Assembly (NCBI RefSeq): GCF_042242105.1
Contig: NC_092017.1
Span: 20,050,432-20,114,431 of the forward strand
Direction of reading: 5' to 3'
DNA from: Pempheris klunzingeri
Lineage: Eukaryota > Chordata > Actinopteri > Acropomatiformes > Pempheridae
Length of the DNA stretch: 64,000 bases
Part shown: in pieces, positions 1 through 12,889 of the stretch
How positions within the stretch are numbered: the stretch's first letter is position 1
Layout of the letters: every line of letters starts with the position of its first letter
The notes under the pieces: generated by a model
Database searches by the model: none
What the model was told of the DNA's origin: nothing
What the model saw: the letters and a program-made list of their open reading frames with translations, nothing else
Position numbers and translations under genes: made by a program

Positions 1-75
1 CATGTAAAAGCTAAACTAGAGGCAAGACAATGAAACCTTGTCCGAGTCTCAGCTTGCAGCCCCTCCCGAACTCAC

Positions 76-2485
76 CAGGAACTGGATCTTGCTCATGTTG
101 AAGGTGTTAGAGCTGCGGACGTGGTCAGCCAGCCGGCCCGGCGTCGCCACGACCACATGTGGCTGGTTGGACAGCTCCAGGGCCTGGCTCACCATGTCTG
201 TCCATAACAAAACAACAACAACGTCAGCACAGAGGAGAGGCTCTGATACAATGTGACAGGGACATATACGTACATCTCTCATATTTTATATTTGCATTTA
301 TTTTTACATTTTGTTATATCCCTTGTTTTTGCACTTTTACACTTTATTTCTCTCCTGTTGTAAATTTCCCCAGTGAGGGATAAATAAAGTCTCTCTTATC
401 TTATCTTAAATCTCCATCAGATATCGTATAACAGAGGTGTGGCTCCATGAGATTATTCACATAATGACAATTAAATCTGATCTATGATTATAACCTGAGT
501 AATATTTGCTGAGGTTAATTCTAAGTTTTACAGTTTGCATTTGGTGCTGAAGGAACAGAAAGTGAAGCGACTGTGCAGTGATGTACGTATTTACCCATTC
601 CACCGACAATGATGCAGTCTCTCAGACCCAGAGGCTTCCCCAGGACTCGAAACTGCTCTGCAATCTGATAGGCCAGCTCCCTTCGGGATATCATATATAC
701 AGCATCATCAGGGACTAAATATTGGTAATTATTAAAAACATGCATGATAACTCTAAGAGAAACCGATTGATTTGAAAAACGTACAAAACAAGCTGAGCTG
801 TGAGCTGTGAGGAGGCAGTACGGCTGCTTTTGTTAGATTTTTGTGGGGTTCAGCAATGGCCGAAGTTTACTTGCTGCTTCAACAGTCAACACTCGTTGAG
901 TTTATTTGCATCTGACTGAAACTCCCATATCATCCTGGCATCGAGACTTTCACAACTAAAATCATAATAACTAGTGATTTTTAGGTGTTATTTGATGTTT
1001 TCAGTAACAGACACAGTGCGGAATAGACATAGATGTGAAAGAAATGTGATTTTAAAGCAAGTTTCCTGTAACTTTAAGGTATAAACATAAATGTGCATTC
1101 AGTGGTTTGGAATGAGGCTCTTTATATCTCTTTGTCTACAAAATTTAGGATCTGAGGCTTACATGTATGTGACATGCCAAGGATTTGAACATTAAGATTG
1201 CTTTTATTCTGAAGGCCTGACAACACGTCCTTTACCACTGATGATCTAAAAGATTACTAAAATGTTTACTCTTAACACACTCTACTGTCATGTATCTGGA
1301 AGTGACACAATCTGACATGACCAGCCATGAAGAGGAAAGATCCACACAATAAACAATAAAATGGACACTGAAGCTTAATGTAAATTTCTAAACACGTTCA
1401 AGTGTTTTAATGGGGATTTTTGTGGATGTCTTGAGAGTAAAAGTGTAGCGGGGTCTTCCAGCCTGCTCTCTGACACTACACAGCACTGACCTGGTGGGAG
1501 TGAGCACCAAGCAGAAGATGCCATACGGGTCCTCCGACAGTTTTTGCAGCACTGGCAGCACAAATGCTGCGGTCTTCCCACTTCCAGTCTTAGCACAGCC
1601 CATACAGTCCCGACCTGGGAGGAAAACACACAATGCCATCATAAACCTGCTTACAGTTACCACGATGAAGTTAGTATCAAGAAGGATATTGCACAGTCAG
1701 TCACTCCGGACCCAGAGTGTTGTGGGGTCCAAAGTCAATGCTCCACCTAACTCCACTGCTGTCTTGGAGATCTGGCTTACTGACTTAGATGCCTTGTGAT
1801 GACTTAAGTTTTCCTCATGAAGTGACCCATTCCAAATTCCCTGAAAAAATCTGATAATTTATTGTATATTCGCTTGTCTACAAACTTACATCTTAGGACG
1901 AACATCACTTTAAACGTCCTCTGATTTAGAGATTTTTCTGGCTAATTCGGCAGCAGTCTGATGGGACAAATTTTGACATTTTACAGCTGACAACCACTAA
2001 TGTGTATTTTGAAGGGGAAGAGCCATGAGGAAGCAGTAGTCTGATTCTAATTGCTGTCTAATTGCTGAAAACGGGTCAACTCACCATCAGTTCTACAAAC
2101 AATAATCTAAGAAAATTGAAAATAATAGCTGATTGGCAAGTTTAAGATATAGCCAGCAACAACAATGTTGATTAATTTAGAATATTTATCCTCCTAAGTG
2201 TTTACCTTAGCTGGTAAGCACTGACAATTAAATTGGTAGCTTTTTCAATGGAGATCAGCAATACTTTTTGGGACTGCTGATAAAGTAAAGAGTAAATTGG
2301 ATATTCACATTACAGGAAGATGGCCTGGTAGTATGTTTGACACCAGAAGATTTAAAAGAGGCTGTCTTACCTTGTAGTATGGCTGGGATGCAGTTTTCCT
2401 GGACAGGAGTGGGTTTGGCGACTCCGAGCTGTTTACATTGTCTCACCAGCCAGTCTGAGAGACCCAGCGACGGAAACTCAGACAT
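76..2485 (-). CDS. ddx49: DEAD-box RNA helicase DDX49, N-terminal 149 residues (gene continues left of window)
   Basis: ATP-dependent RNA helicase of the DDX49 (yeast Dbp8) family, which acts in nucleolar pre-rRNA processing. Four coding exons are readable on the minus strand: 2371-2485, 1491-1614, 595-680 and 76-197. All have GT-AG boundaries and consistent phase, giving 447 nt or 149 codons. Visible motifs are the Q motif (KPTPVQ, residues 24-29), Walker A/motif I (AKTGSGKT, 46-53), motif Ia (PTREL, 78-82), the GG doublet (106-107) and motif Ib (TPGR, 127-130). The DEAD box itself and the whole second RecA domain lie outside the window. The final splice donor is at 74-75. I chose the ATG at 2485 ([10 protein letters not shown]) because it aligns with the usual DDX49 N-terminus; an in-frame upstream ATG at 2536 would add 17 residues. 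The gene is divergent from homer3. Identity is secure from near-complete agreement with vertebrate DDX49; exon ends are inferred by eye. Confidence 0.93.
281..408 (+). repeat. LINE-type 3' tail repeat in ddx49 intron 3
   Basis: An AT-rich stretch ends in the phrase TTTCCCCAGTGAGGGATAAA followed by TAAAGT and a short TCTTATCT-type tandem tail. This is the common 3' end of CR1/L2-like LINEs and their dependent SINEs in fish. The element sits between ddx49 exons 3 and 4 in antisense orientation to the gene. Family assignment rests on memory of the consensus. Confidence 0.5.
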
Positions 2486-2690
2486 CCCTGATTTATCTGA
2501 GACTGGATAATTAGTTTTATGTGAAGTACGAGACACACTAATTACTAAAACACTCTATTTTGATGCCGAGTAAGACATCCTCGTGTACTACATCGGTCGT
2601 CGCTGCGTGATTACGTAACAACCTCACGTCTTCTTCTTCGTGACGTTACAGCAGACCGGACGCAGGGGCGGCGTGCTGCTGCCCTTTGCT
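2486..2690 (-). promoter_or_regulatory. ddx49 5' leader and probable promoter
   Basis: Sequence immediately upstream of the ddx49 start. It contains CRE/ATF-like words (TTACGTAA near 2612 and TGACGTTA at 2641-2648) and a GC-rich patch at 2655-2690. No TATA box is visible, as is usual for a housekeeping helicase. The transcription start is not determined. Confidence 0.4.
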
Positions 2691-5600
2691 GGTCAAATGT
2701 CGAACCATCATCACTAAGAGCATTTATTTAATAAAACAAATGATGGAGTATTTAACCAGTTGACAGATTATCAGGACAATAATAACTTTACTTTATTTAA
2801 AATATAATCTGAACCATAAATGGTTTAAAAACCCTTAATGGATCATTTTACCAACTTTTAACTACATAACATAGATTGATATTTTGATATAGTCGCATTT
2901 TAGAAGTTGTTAAAGTGTCTAGTTTGTCTTCTTTCTAGAGACCTAACACCTGGCCAAATTATATTTTTTATTTAAACTCTGTTACCTGCGGTTGACCCTT
3001 CAACATGATGGTTACCTACTTGGGGGCTCTGGGGCAAACATGAGCTGCAGGCTCCTACTGGCATCCGTCTCTGTGTGCATTGTGCCCATATTCAGCACCT
3101 TCAAGCACACATACACATCTGGGAATATGCACCATGTGAGGCATTTCATCTAAGGTCGATATTGTAATTTAGTGGCTTATGTTCACAAACAAAATTTGCA
3201 ATTAATCAAATGACCACAAACCATTCACTCACTCAGTGGGGCGTCAGGGGCACATGCCAGCTTTGCCCTGTTGGTAATCCAGCCTTGTTCAGCATTATAG
3301 AGTCTAATGGATCATTTATTTTGTGTAACACCAGGAGCCCCAACATAACCCGACACCCCTCTCTGACTGATTCAGCCAACCTGTCAACACCTCCACAGTT
3401 CTGCACCAGTAAAATCAAAGCATATAAATGCGTGTCCATGGCCAAATGTTCCAAGTGTTCAAAGGATCACAGCGTCAATGCTAAAGGCTGATACCCCACT
3501 GATCAGAGTCAGTCTGTTTTGAAGCTCATCACCTGCTGCCTGCCGCTGATAAACCTGGATGACACGCATCCGTTTTATCTGCTCCTGACCTTCAGCTGGT
3601 GCGTTTTGTTCAGAAGTAAAAAGGCTTTGTTTGTGATAAACCTGCTTAGGAAATATGGGAACATATGGGAGAAAAAGCAATCAATATTTTCCAAATACTT
3701 CATAAGAAGACACATGTATTGTTACTGATTGGTAGAGATTTTTTTTGCTGGAAAACGACATATTGGACGTTTGATATGGGCTGCCTGTCACACAGTTTCA
3801 CCATTTAGCGCCTGGTGATGAAGTGAGACAGTGTTTTAGATCCATGAAAACCTTCCACTTCCTCCATGAGACAGAGAGATCAGATATTATGTCAGGTTGT
3901 TTATGCTGTGTTCTACTTCCCCATGTGATAAATAACCACCAATGTGCAAGAAATCTATCATTAAATAACATTTATTTCATATCCTACCCTCCGCTGTTGT
4001 CCTTTATCTTACTTTGTAAAATTTTATGTCAGCCTGGAAATGTCTTTGTTCATCAGTTACCAGAAGGTGCCTCATGTGTGGTGTGAGTTTACAGCATCCT
4101 CTACATCTCCGGCTGGTCTGAATGGATTTTAAAGCTGGACAATCACCTCTCTGAGTTCTCCTGGTGAAACAATCTGATTTTTATGTGTCAGTCTGACGTT
4201 TGAGAGTGAAAGAGGATTGTGAAACCCCAGAAGAAGATGATCGATACGCACACATGGATGTTGTGGAAAGCAAATATGTGGGTGTTGGTGTCTCAGTTTC
4301 TTCTTCTGCACACTAACAACTTGATATGCCAGAGGCTCCAAAAAGCATGTGATGAATGAGTTAGACAATTGTAAATATTTGGACAGAATCACTTGTGGAC
4401 ATTTGCATCGTATTTTGACTGAACAAGAACCTCTTGCAGACGATTTTTATGAAATTTTTCATTTCTAAGATTAAAGTCCAGACAGATTTAAGATTTGATT
4501 CTCTGTCTAGACCATTTATTTTCAGTGCAGATGATATCTTGTTTGGCACATCATGCACGTCTTTTTCTTTTCATTCCTGCCACAGTGAATGTGAAGGAGA
4601 CACTAAGAGTTTAATTCAGCCGCTGCTTGACAAGAGATGGAGTGAAATCTTCACCGGGGAGCTCCATCTGTGTGTGCACACTGGTCTGCCAGAGGTGATT
4701 AATGCCCTGTGTGTTAAAGGCAGAGAGGCCTGGAGGTGCAGCTCCATCCTGCTCACACCGTCCAGCTGTGCTGCAGACGGCCTCGGACCGGCAGAGAAAC
4801 GTCTCTCTAAATGAACACCAGGACTGTTTGCATGTCAGACAGAGCTGTGATGTTCACTGCTGCCTCCCTGCAGCACAGACGAGCAGTCAACTGCGCCGCT
4901 GTAACAGGCCACTGAGCAGCACGATTAGTGCACAGGAGCTGCTCCCGTCGCTCTTCCACTACATTTGACACAAGTTTTCTGCCCATATTCATGCAAATAA
5001 GTGGTTTATTTTAAATCAGTGGTGACTCCAGACCAAGGCCTGTGTGAACTAATGAGGTGAAGAGCAGCTCTTTCTAAGAATGTCAAAGCAGTGATTTTCA
5101 GCAGTTTAATAAGGAGAAAGAAATATATTCCTTTTTTTTGTTTAACAAATTAGCAGCTCAATGAAAGTTTTACTTTTTCATTTCATGTCATATTTTGCAG
5201 CATTCTAGGTTTTTGCAGTAATCAGCATAACTTTTTATTTTTTCTATATCTTTATTTAACAATTGTTAAATATTTTATCTGTGCATGTTTTAATGAAAAC
5301 ATCTCACATGTCAGATGATGTTAGATTTATAAAGAATGTTTCAACCTTACGTGGTTTTAAATAAGTGGTAAATTAACATTCAGAAATTATCTAAATATGT
5401 TCAATGTGATGGGAAAACACATTCAAGACAAGATTATCAATCTGATCAATTGCTATATAGTATAGGGCACAGATTCTGCACATGGTGAGAATCTCACATT
5501 GTCATATTTATGTAGTATTAATCAGGTTTACGACAGTTTACTCCCCAAAATATGGGATTTTCAGTCAGATGAACAGTCATTTGAAGAAATAATTGTCGTT

Positions 5601-6200
5601 ATAAAACATAATCCAATCTCTTAAATTGTGAATATTTGTGAAAGTGAATAAAATTATTATATGAATGTATACATTTCCAATAGGGACTTAATGTAAATGC
5701 AGTGCAGTGAGTTTATTGAGCTTTGTAGTATTTTTGATGTCAGCTCTCCAGTCATATTTGTCCAGTCCCCCCAACAGTGTTTCCATTTGATTATATCCAC
5801 CATAGAGTTTGATAGGATTACAATATAACTCTTTATAAACAGCTTTATTCTGAATATTATCTGATTTAAAGTGAGATCAACATAGACAGCGGGTTCAGGG
5901 TTGCACATCTGATTATTTGCTCAAGCTTTTTTTGTAAATAGGCATTTGGCTTCAGTTCCTCCACTGGTGATTTTAGATGCTTCAAGACTTTATTACGCTG
6001 CACCTCATAAATACGCACTGAAGGCTTTTAAGACTGTCCGCGGGTTATTTCCACATAGACCTATCATTCTAACATTAAGGTGGAGAGTGGGGATGTGCAG
6101 AGTAGGAATAAGGGCAGGGGGGAGGGGGTTTGTGGTCTGCACTGTGGCCATCAGATGGCGCTGTAGAGGCTTCACGGTCCAACCGAGAGAGTTGAATGGG
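2691..6200. other. Intergenic space between divergent ddx49 and homer3
   Basis: AT-rich single-copy-looking sequence. Open frames up to 126 codons occur (for example 4434-4814), but none shows a recognisable domain, splice context or a codon pattern that would support a gene. Upstream regulatory sequence for homer3 probably lies here, but I see no specific element. Confidence 0.5.
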
Positions 6201-6650
6201 ATCCCAGTGTGATCTGGCACGGAGGCGGGAGGGGAGTACAGCGCAAGTCCTGGACGAGGTCTGAGCCAAGAGCACTTTGCTGCCCGACTTTCATCGACAT
6301 TCCTACGTCTGTCCGGCCCGCGGAGCTGAGCCAAACGGTTCACGGTGCGTAATTACGCACGGGGAAGACAGATCCGCGGTGTTGCCCGCCGTGGAAATCC
6401 GCGGACAAAGGAAGGCAGGCAGGCAGGCAGGCAGGCTGGAGTACAACAACTGACTTGAGGGGAGAGGAGTGCTCTTGGAGGGGAAACGGGAGGGAATCTG
6501 GAGTCGGAAGTGATTTGTCTTCTTTTTCTAGAAAAATTACTTGCGTCCAGGATTTCGGAGAAGAATCAGTTTGGAAACCGACGAGAAACGGACTAAAAGT
6601 GGAGTGGTGAGTGGAAACAGTCCGCAAATCAGCATCCAGATCCTCGGAGC
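6201..6650 (+). promoter_or_regulatory. homer3 proximal promoter and 5' UTR (GC-rich)
   Basis: A locally GC/CpG-rich block in an otherwise AT-rich region leads directly into the homer3 start codon. It contains a (GGCA)n run at about 6413-6436 and several G-rich clusters. There is no convincing TATA box. The start site is unknown, so the promoter/UTR split is not resolved. The ATG at 6651 has A at -3 and G at +4, a good Kozak context. Confidence 0.5.
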
Positions 6651-7057
6651 ATGGGGTAAGTTAGAGATTTGTGTCTGACATGTACAGTTCACTCATTCCT
6701 GCTGTCGGGAAGTGATTTGGTTGGATGGCGAAATGCTTAAAAAGTGAACTTTGTGGTGATTCTGAGCTTGTGGCTGCTTGATCCGCTTAAACTGCTCCTC
6801 TGTCTTTTAAAGCATCTTTGAGCGATCAGATTTTCAACATTAGTTCCCCATGTGATACTGCGCCGTTTACACTCTGATAGACATTAGCGAGGAAGAAATA
6901 TATTGTTTGTGAAGCATAAAGCTTGACCCAATTTCATCAGAAGTGACGAAGCCGTAAGAAGGTCAAACTAAAACGTTGACGGGCTGCATTACATGCAACT
7001 CTATCTGACACACAGAGGGCTTGTTTTGAATTGAGTCAAGCTGTGCTGTCTCATGTG

Positions 7058-7093
<36 letters not shown>

Positions 7094-10000
7094 TGAATTA
7101 GACATGCAAGCCTTAATCTTGTTTCAAACACACCTGAACCTTCCTCACATTACCAGAGTGCCTGTGCTGCCAGCCTCCACATGTAGGCCAGTTTAGTGAC
7201 ACTCTAATTGAGATGAATAAGAACAACATGAAAGCATCCTCAGTTCTCTCTTATCTTTGTCAGGGTTTGACTGATATATTTTTGGAAGCCCATTATTTAT
7301 ACACTTAGCTTGTATGAAAAGGTATTTACATTGCAGGCCAAATTGACACACTTCCCTGTCAGAGGGAAATCATTTAATTCATACATTGATTCCTTATGAC
7401 TTAAAATATGTATGAAGGTGTGAAAATTCAAGCAGGGTCATTGTGGTGCCCAGTGATTCGTCAAAATGTTGGTGCTCACCTGTTAATTGACCCAATTACA
7501 ACAGCAGCTGCATCCCAAATCAGTGACTTGATCCTTCAAATGACATTAATGTTTGTCCTTTGAATGTCCTCAAGACCAGGCTGAACCTGCCGCCGCTGCC
7601 GCCTCTTCCTCTTCCTCCTCCTCCCTACTCCTCCTCCCATGAGACACATAGAAACTAACGGTGTGTTCAGGCGATCCTCTGTAAAAATGAGTTTACAGTG
7701 CACGTCCAGATGTCCTGCTTCAACACATGATGACTAACTGGCAGCAGTTTAGCAGGTTATTGGGAAATAAATTCACGTGCCAGAAAGCTGTAGTTCTCTG
7801 AGCACAGAGACTGTCTGTCAGTCTACTTCTATATTCCAAATGTACTGTGATTGAGGTCCTTTGAGACTAATTATCTCTGATGTGACAACACACACCTCCG
7901 ATCCATTGTACCAGACATGTTTTCTGTGTGTAATGTGGATGTGTGCGACAGGCCAAGCGGTATCAGCCACATACTGTATCCCAGCCAGACAGTAGGAAGC
8001 TTCAGGTTGAGTGCGCCCTTTCATGTAATGTCAGTGGCAGCAGAAACCAACATCTGGTCTGATGGCTTGTGTTTGATGCATTCATGCTGTCAGAGCTTGG
8101 ACCAGACATCAACTCCGCATCAGTCCTCTGTGGCGACTGGACGCAGCTGAGCTCAGTCCAAATGAAAGTCAATGAGGGACCTCAAGAGGGAATTCTGGAT
8201 TTAGTTGCAGGGCCACTTTACACACGCAGGCAGGAACCTAAACAGCTCTTGATAGACAGAGCCAGCCTGCAGCTCCTCTACCTTCTTGACAGAAGCAAGT
8301 TGTGATTAACAGCTACTTTAGGTCCATAAACAAAATGTGTGTGAGGTGACAAGTGTTCACATGCTGTGTGCAGCTGGTCTTAAAGTACTTATCCTTGTCT
8401 TCTGACTCATACAGCCCCAGTAAAAATGGAATATGTAATTTGATGGAAGGACAGTCTTTATATAATGGAGACTTTCTATGTTTCTGTAATAGGCGCTGAC
8501 ATTAAGTGAAGTTTATGTCTGACCTCCATTACTTACAGCCTGTAGTTGCTTTCCCATTCATCCAGTTAAGTGATATATTGATCACATGAAGGTAAATGCC
8601 TGGTAAACACAAAGCGGCCTTATTAAATGAATAAACACTGCACAGTTGATTCAAGGATGCTAAAAGGAGCAAACGATTCACCAGAAGTGTCTCCAAATGT
8701 GTCCATTTAAAAAAAACAAACAAACAAAAAAAAAAAAAAAAAACCACACATTTGTTGGTCACATTTGAGGAGCCTCTGGGCTCACTCAGCCATGTTGACC
8801 CAGTATTACACACAGTGTCTGGGTCTGCAATGTGACAGTGTTAATGAGGCGGTTTTAAAGTGTATTTTAAAGCATCATGCAAGCATAATTTTTATTGGAG
8901 TGTTTGTGTTGTGTTTTTATATTTATTTTTTAAAGAACAGTTCATGGTATTTGTTTATTTTGCTGTTTTGTAAATGAAATCTGTCACAAAAAAAAAAAAA
9001 GGAGGTTCTTTTCTCTTAATGGTTCTTTCAGTTGTTAAGCACACTTGACCTACATTGGATTGTAGTTTCCAACCTCCGTCTTCTTCAGGTATTTCCTTTG
9101 CAGATGCACTGTGTAGAAAAATGTCATTGTTGGAATCATATTTGATATCAGAAGCCTCTTAAAACTAAATAAATCTGGGAACAAAATGACATCACTAAAT
9201 AATGTCTGACAACATCCACAGGTAAATATTTTCAGTGTATAACCTGGATCCTTTTTCCTCTTGTTCTGCTGCAGAGGAGTTGTCTGCGAGCTGTAAAATG
9301 TTCCCGCAACATCGAGAGAGGTACAGACATACATTGTCTCTGTGTTGTGGCTCTGCATGGCAGGGATGGGCGATAACTCCAGTTCAGTTTTTCCTCCAAA
9401 ATGATACTGATAACTCTTATCGACATACGTGTCTAGCATGGACTTCATAATTTATTACTTTGTCTGAATATAGAAGTCATATATATAAAAAATGAAGCAA
9501 TCTGATAAATGTTGATGTAGTCTAACTTTACTTTAGAGCAGTTTTTAATGGAAGAAGGCAACATTGCTTCATGAAGTAGAACTTTTCTATATCGATGATT
9601 TTGGCTTCGGTTTGATCATCAAAAACACAAGATGAGAATTTGTACTACTGATATTTTCCGCCCATCCCTATTTCATCAAACATTTATCTGACTCCAAACA
9701 GAATCCACTCTCATCCCATTCCCATGATGTTTATCCTCTCCTCAGTATCTGTGGCTATTCTAACTGTACTGTTAACTGTAAGATCTGTTTTTCACCGAGT
9801 GGAGGTTTCATGCTTGTCACAGTGTGCAGATGCTGTCAGCTCGCTGTCTTCCTCTTGTTGTGGCTGCCTTGTGTCTCCTCCATCATATCGTCCTCCATGT
9901 GCTGATGGATTGTTTCAACTTTTTAACAGTGCATCACATTTTGTTGTTGGTATGTTTTGCATGTCAAACCCTGTTTTTCAAAGTGACTACAACTGCCAAG

Positions 10001-12849
10001 GGTATATGGTGGTGTTTAAAATGCTGTTTTCCTCTGACATGCAGTGCACTCAAAGTATGAAGTGGAAATCCTCTAGAGACATGCGCACCAATACTTCAGC
10101 TGACTCAAATCCAAGCGATCCACAGCCATCTGACATTCAAACGATGGGGTATCATATCACCTGCACTTATAGTTCAGCATTTCTGGAGATAAACATGTCA
10201 CCTTCTTGCCAAAAGTCACACGAGAAGTTTGATGATTAGCTGAGATTAGCCTAAGGAGGTGGAGGGAAGAACTAGTTTGGCTCTGTGTCCAAAGCTGAAA
10301 AACTGTTACAGCAGTTTAATTTCAGCATATATTCAGTACACAGTATGTGGTGAGTCACAGTATGAACATCTATCTACATTATTACAGAGGAATCACATGG
10401 GAGGAGGATGATATTGCCGCCCCAAATCATCTCATTTGCTGTCTCTGCAGCACAGCGGATGTCTAAACTTTGGTTTCAGCGGGAACATAATCATTTAATC
10501 TGCAGCATAATACCATAAAAACTGTTCAGTGTCTGCGTCCTCGCACTGGCCAAGGAGAAACCAGCTGCTCTGTGGGGACAAGAGCTTCCTAATTGCTGTT
10601 TTGGAGACTTCTGAATGAATAAACAGTCATCTCGGCTCACTCTCTATCTGTTCACTTCATTTCACCGCGTGTTATTGGCATGAAAATGAGAGCGCCACCA
10701 GAAGATCCAGATAAAAGATCAGCTCTTTTCTCTTCATGTGCGGAATACAAAAAAACTCTCCAGCTTTTTGTCACCTTCACAATGCGAGACAGCGATCAGT
10801 TTACCGGAGCTTTAAGTTTTGGGGCTTTCTCCCTAGTGTTTTGTCAGTTACAGGCTTGTGGTCGTGTAGCGCGTTGGCTAACATCCTCTGAAACACTGAC
10901 AACCAGTGTCATTGTTTTCATCCAAACTTGCAGAAATGCTCAAAAACGTGCGCTGGGCATATGTTACGCCGCGGTTTGTGCTGCAGGTATGTTGACTTGT
11001 TGAGCAGCTACAGTACGAGTGAGTGTATCCCCTGAATCCCCACACGGTGCTATTTTGGTATGTAGTTGTAGCGTTTCACGTTGCTGGACTGGGCTGACAC
11101 TTTCGCCAGCTCAGGAATGTGGACACGAGGCTGCTTACTCTCAGAGGTCAGAGGAAACAGACCCTTAAAGGAGAAATGCTTTTAGAGTAACAAAGAGAAA
11201 CTGCCAAAAAGAAAAAATCCTGTCTGAGAGGCCGGATGTCCCCAGAGGCTGTAAGACCACAGCAGAGTTCCAGTTGTGTGTTGTCTGAATGCACAGATGG
11301 TGAAAAATGATGCTCTGCTGAGGCACTCAGCTGATGCTCTAATTTTTTTTTAATACTGAATTTAACTCCTTTTTTTTTTCAGGCTTATGGGTCAACACGT
11401 GTTCTTCAACCTGACAGAACGTGGGTGAATGAATACTTTAGAGGAAGTGTTATAGGATGTCTGGAGATAACTTTAAAGAACATATACCGACAGCAGCTTC
11501 TCAACTATACATTTAGCTCTTCTAGAGATCCTTGAGTCTGAATAATATAATGTGAGTTGTTGCATAAATTAGAGTTACATTGGACCATCTGTAGTCTTCA
11601 CAATGTTACACCTCCAGTGTAGCAACATTATTGCCAAGCTGGCGCCTCAGTTAAAGGATAAGTTCAAATTATTTGTGTCCATATGCATGTTTAAACAGGT
11701 TTTGGTCATTGAGGGGTCCCTTAGCTGTGATGGAAGGACAAAACCCACAGCCATTGTTCTGCATTAAGTGCATTTCAGAGTTTAACCAAAGCCGATCTGA
11801 GGCTTCATCAGTCTGACTTTCTAAAATGAAACAGTCAACTTCCCCGTTCTGTGTTGTTGTTACTCTGCCGCAGCTTAGCAAAGAAAACACTGAAACAAAA
11901 AGAGGAACTTAGATACTAAAAAGCCAAAGCGTCTTTGGATGATTGACAGGAAGTCTGACAGAAGCTTCATTAAAACATTGTCAGGAAACCTTTAAATCAG
12001 TTAAAGGTTTCCTGACAATGTTTTAATGAAGCTTCTGTCAGACTTCCTGTTATAATATATTATGATATTCTTAAGTTATCAATAAATAGTTTAGTTACAA
12101 ATGTTAGAAATGAAATATATTCCATTTACAGTGATAGACAGCTGGAAAAACAACAAATCTTCACATTTTGAGAAGCTAACACCAGAGAAGGTTTGATATT
12201 TTTGCTTGACCAATGACTGAAATTAATTGATTATCAGAATTATTGTTGGCTAATTTTCCTACATCAATTTACAGGAAAATTGTGTCAGCTCTACATTATT
12301 CACAGTTTGTAAGGTCCCATTAACAGTGTATTCAGATTATGAGCAGTTTTTCACTGGGAGTGATTGATACTTTTTTGTTTTTTCTTTCCCTAAAGAAAAA
12401 CGGTCCAACGACACAGTTGGACCGTCAGCTGTATGTACGATTATTTCTATGAGTCTTTATTCAGGATGTTTAACTGCTCTTGTTTTGCCCTTTAACCTCT
12501 CATCAAATCACCTGCAAGCTTTGAGTGTGAACATTTGCTTTTAAGTACATCTGCCAGGATATTTGGCAGCAGGTTTTGCAGCTTCGCCCTCCCACCCCCA
12601 GGCTATTTACAGCCCGCAGAGCTTATAGGCTCCGTTATTGGCAGTTTGAGGAGTATTTTCTTAAGTACAGAAGCTACCGGTGGGTTTTGACCGCGGGTCC
12701 AGACGGGAGCGTGCAGCCTCTGTCTCACAGATCAGAGATTCAGAGTGGTGAATGGATACTGAAGTTAAGAGGAGAGATGAAGGGAGCAGTGAGAGAGGAT
12801 TAGAAAGTGAAGACTTGGGGCAAAGAAGCACATCTCTCACGCAATCATG

Positions 12850-12889
<40 letters not shown>

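Noticed and set aside
4434..4814. 126-codon open frame upstream of homer3
   Set aside because: No family resemblance, competing frames of similar length overlap it, and there is no polyadenylation or promoter context.
6005..6343. 112-codon minus-strand frame in the homer3 promoter region
   Set aside because: GC-rich sequence lowers stop frequency; the product (rich in Pro, Arg and His) matches nothing known.
9724..10239. 171-codon open frame in homer3 intron 1
   Set aside because: Longest non-exonic frame, with a hydrophobic start, but it has no recognisable domain, no splice or promoter context, and low-complexity Ser/Cys composition. Consistent with chance.
10680..11003. 107-codon open frame in intron 1
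   Set aside because: Composition looks like repeat-derived sequence and nothing supports translation.
11650..11940. Another miniature element beginning TTAAAGGATAAGTTC
   Set aside because: The left end looks like a known repeat start, but no matching inverted right end was found before the palindrome.
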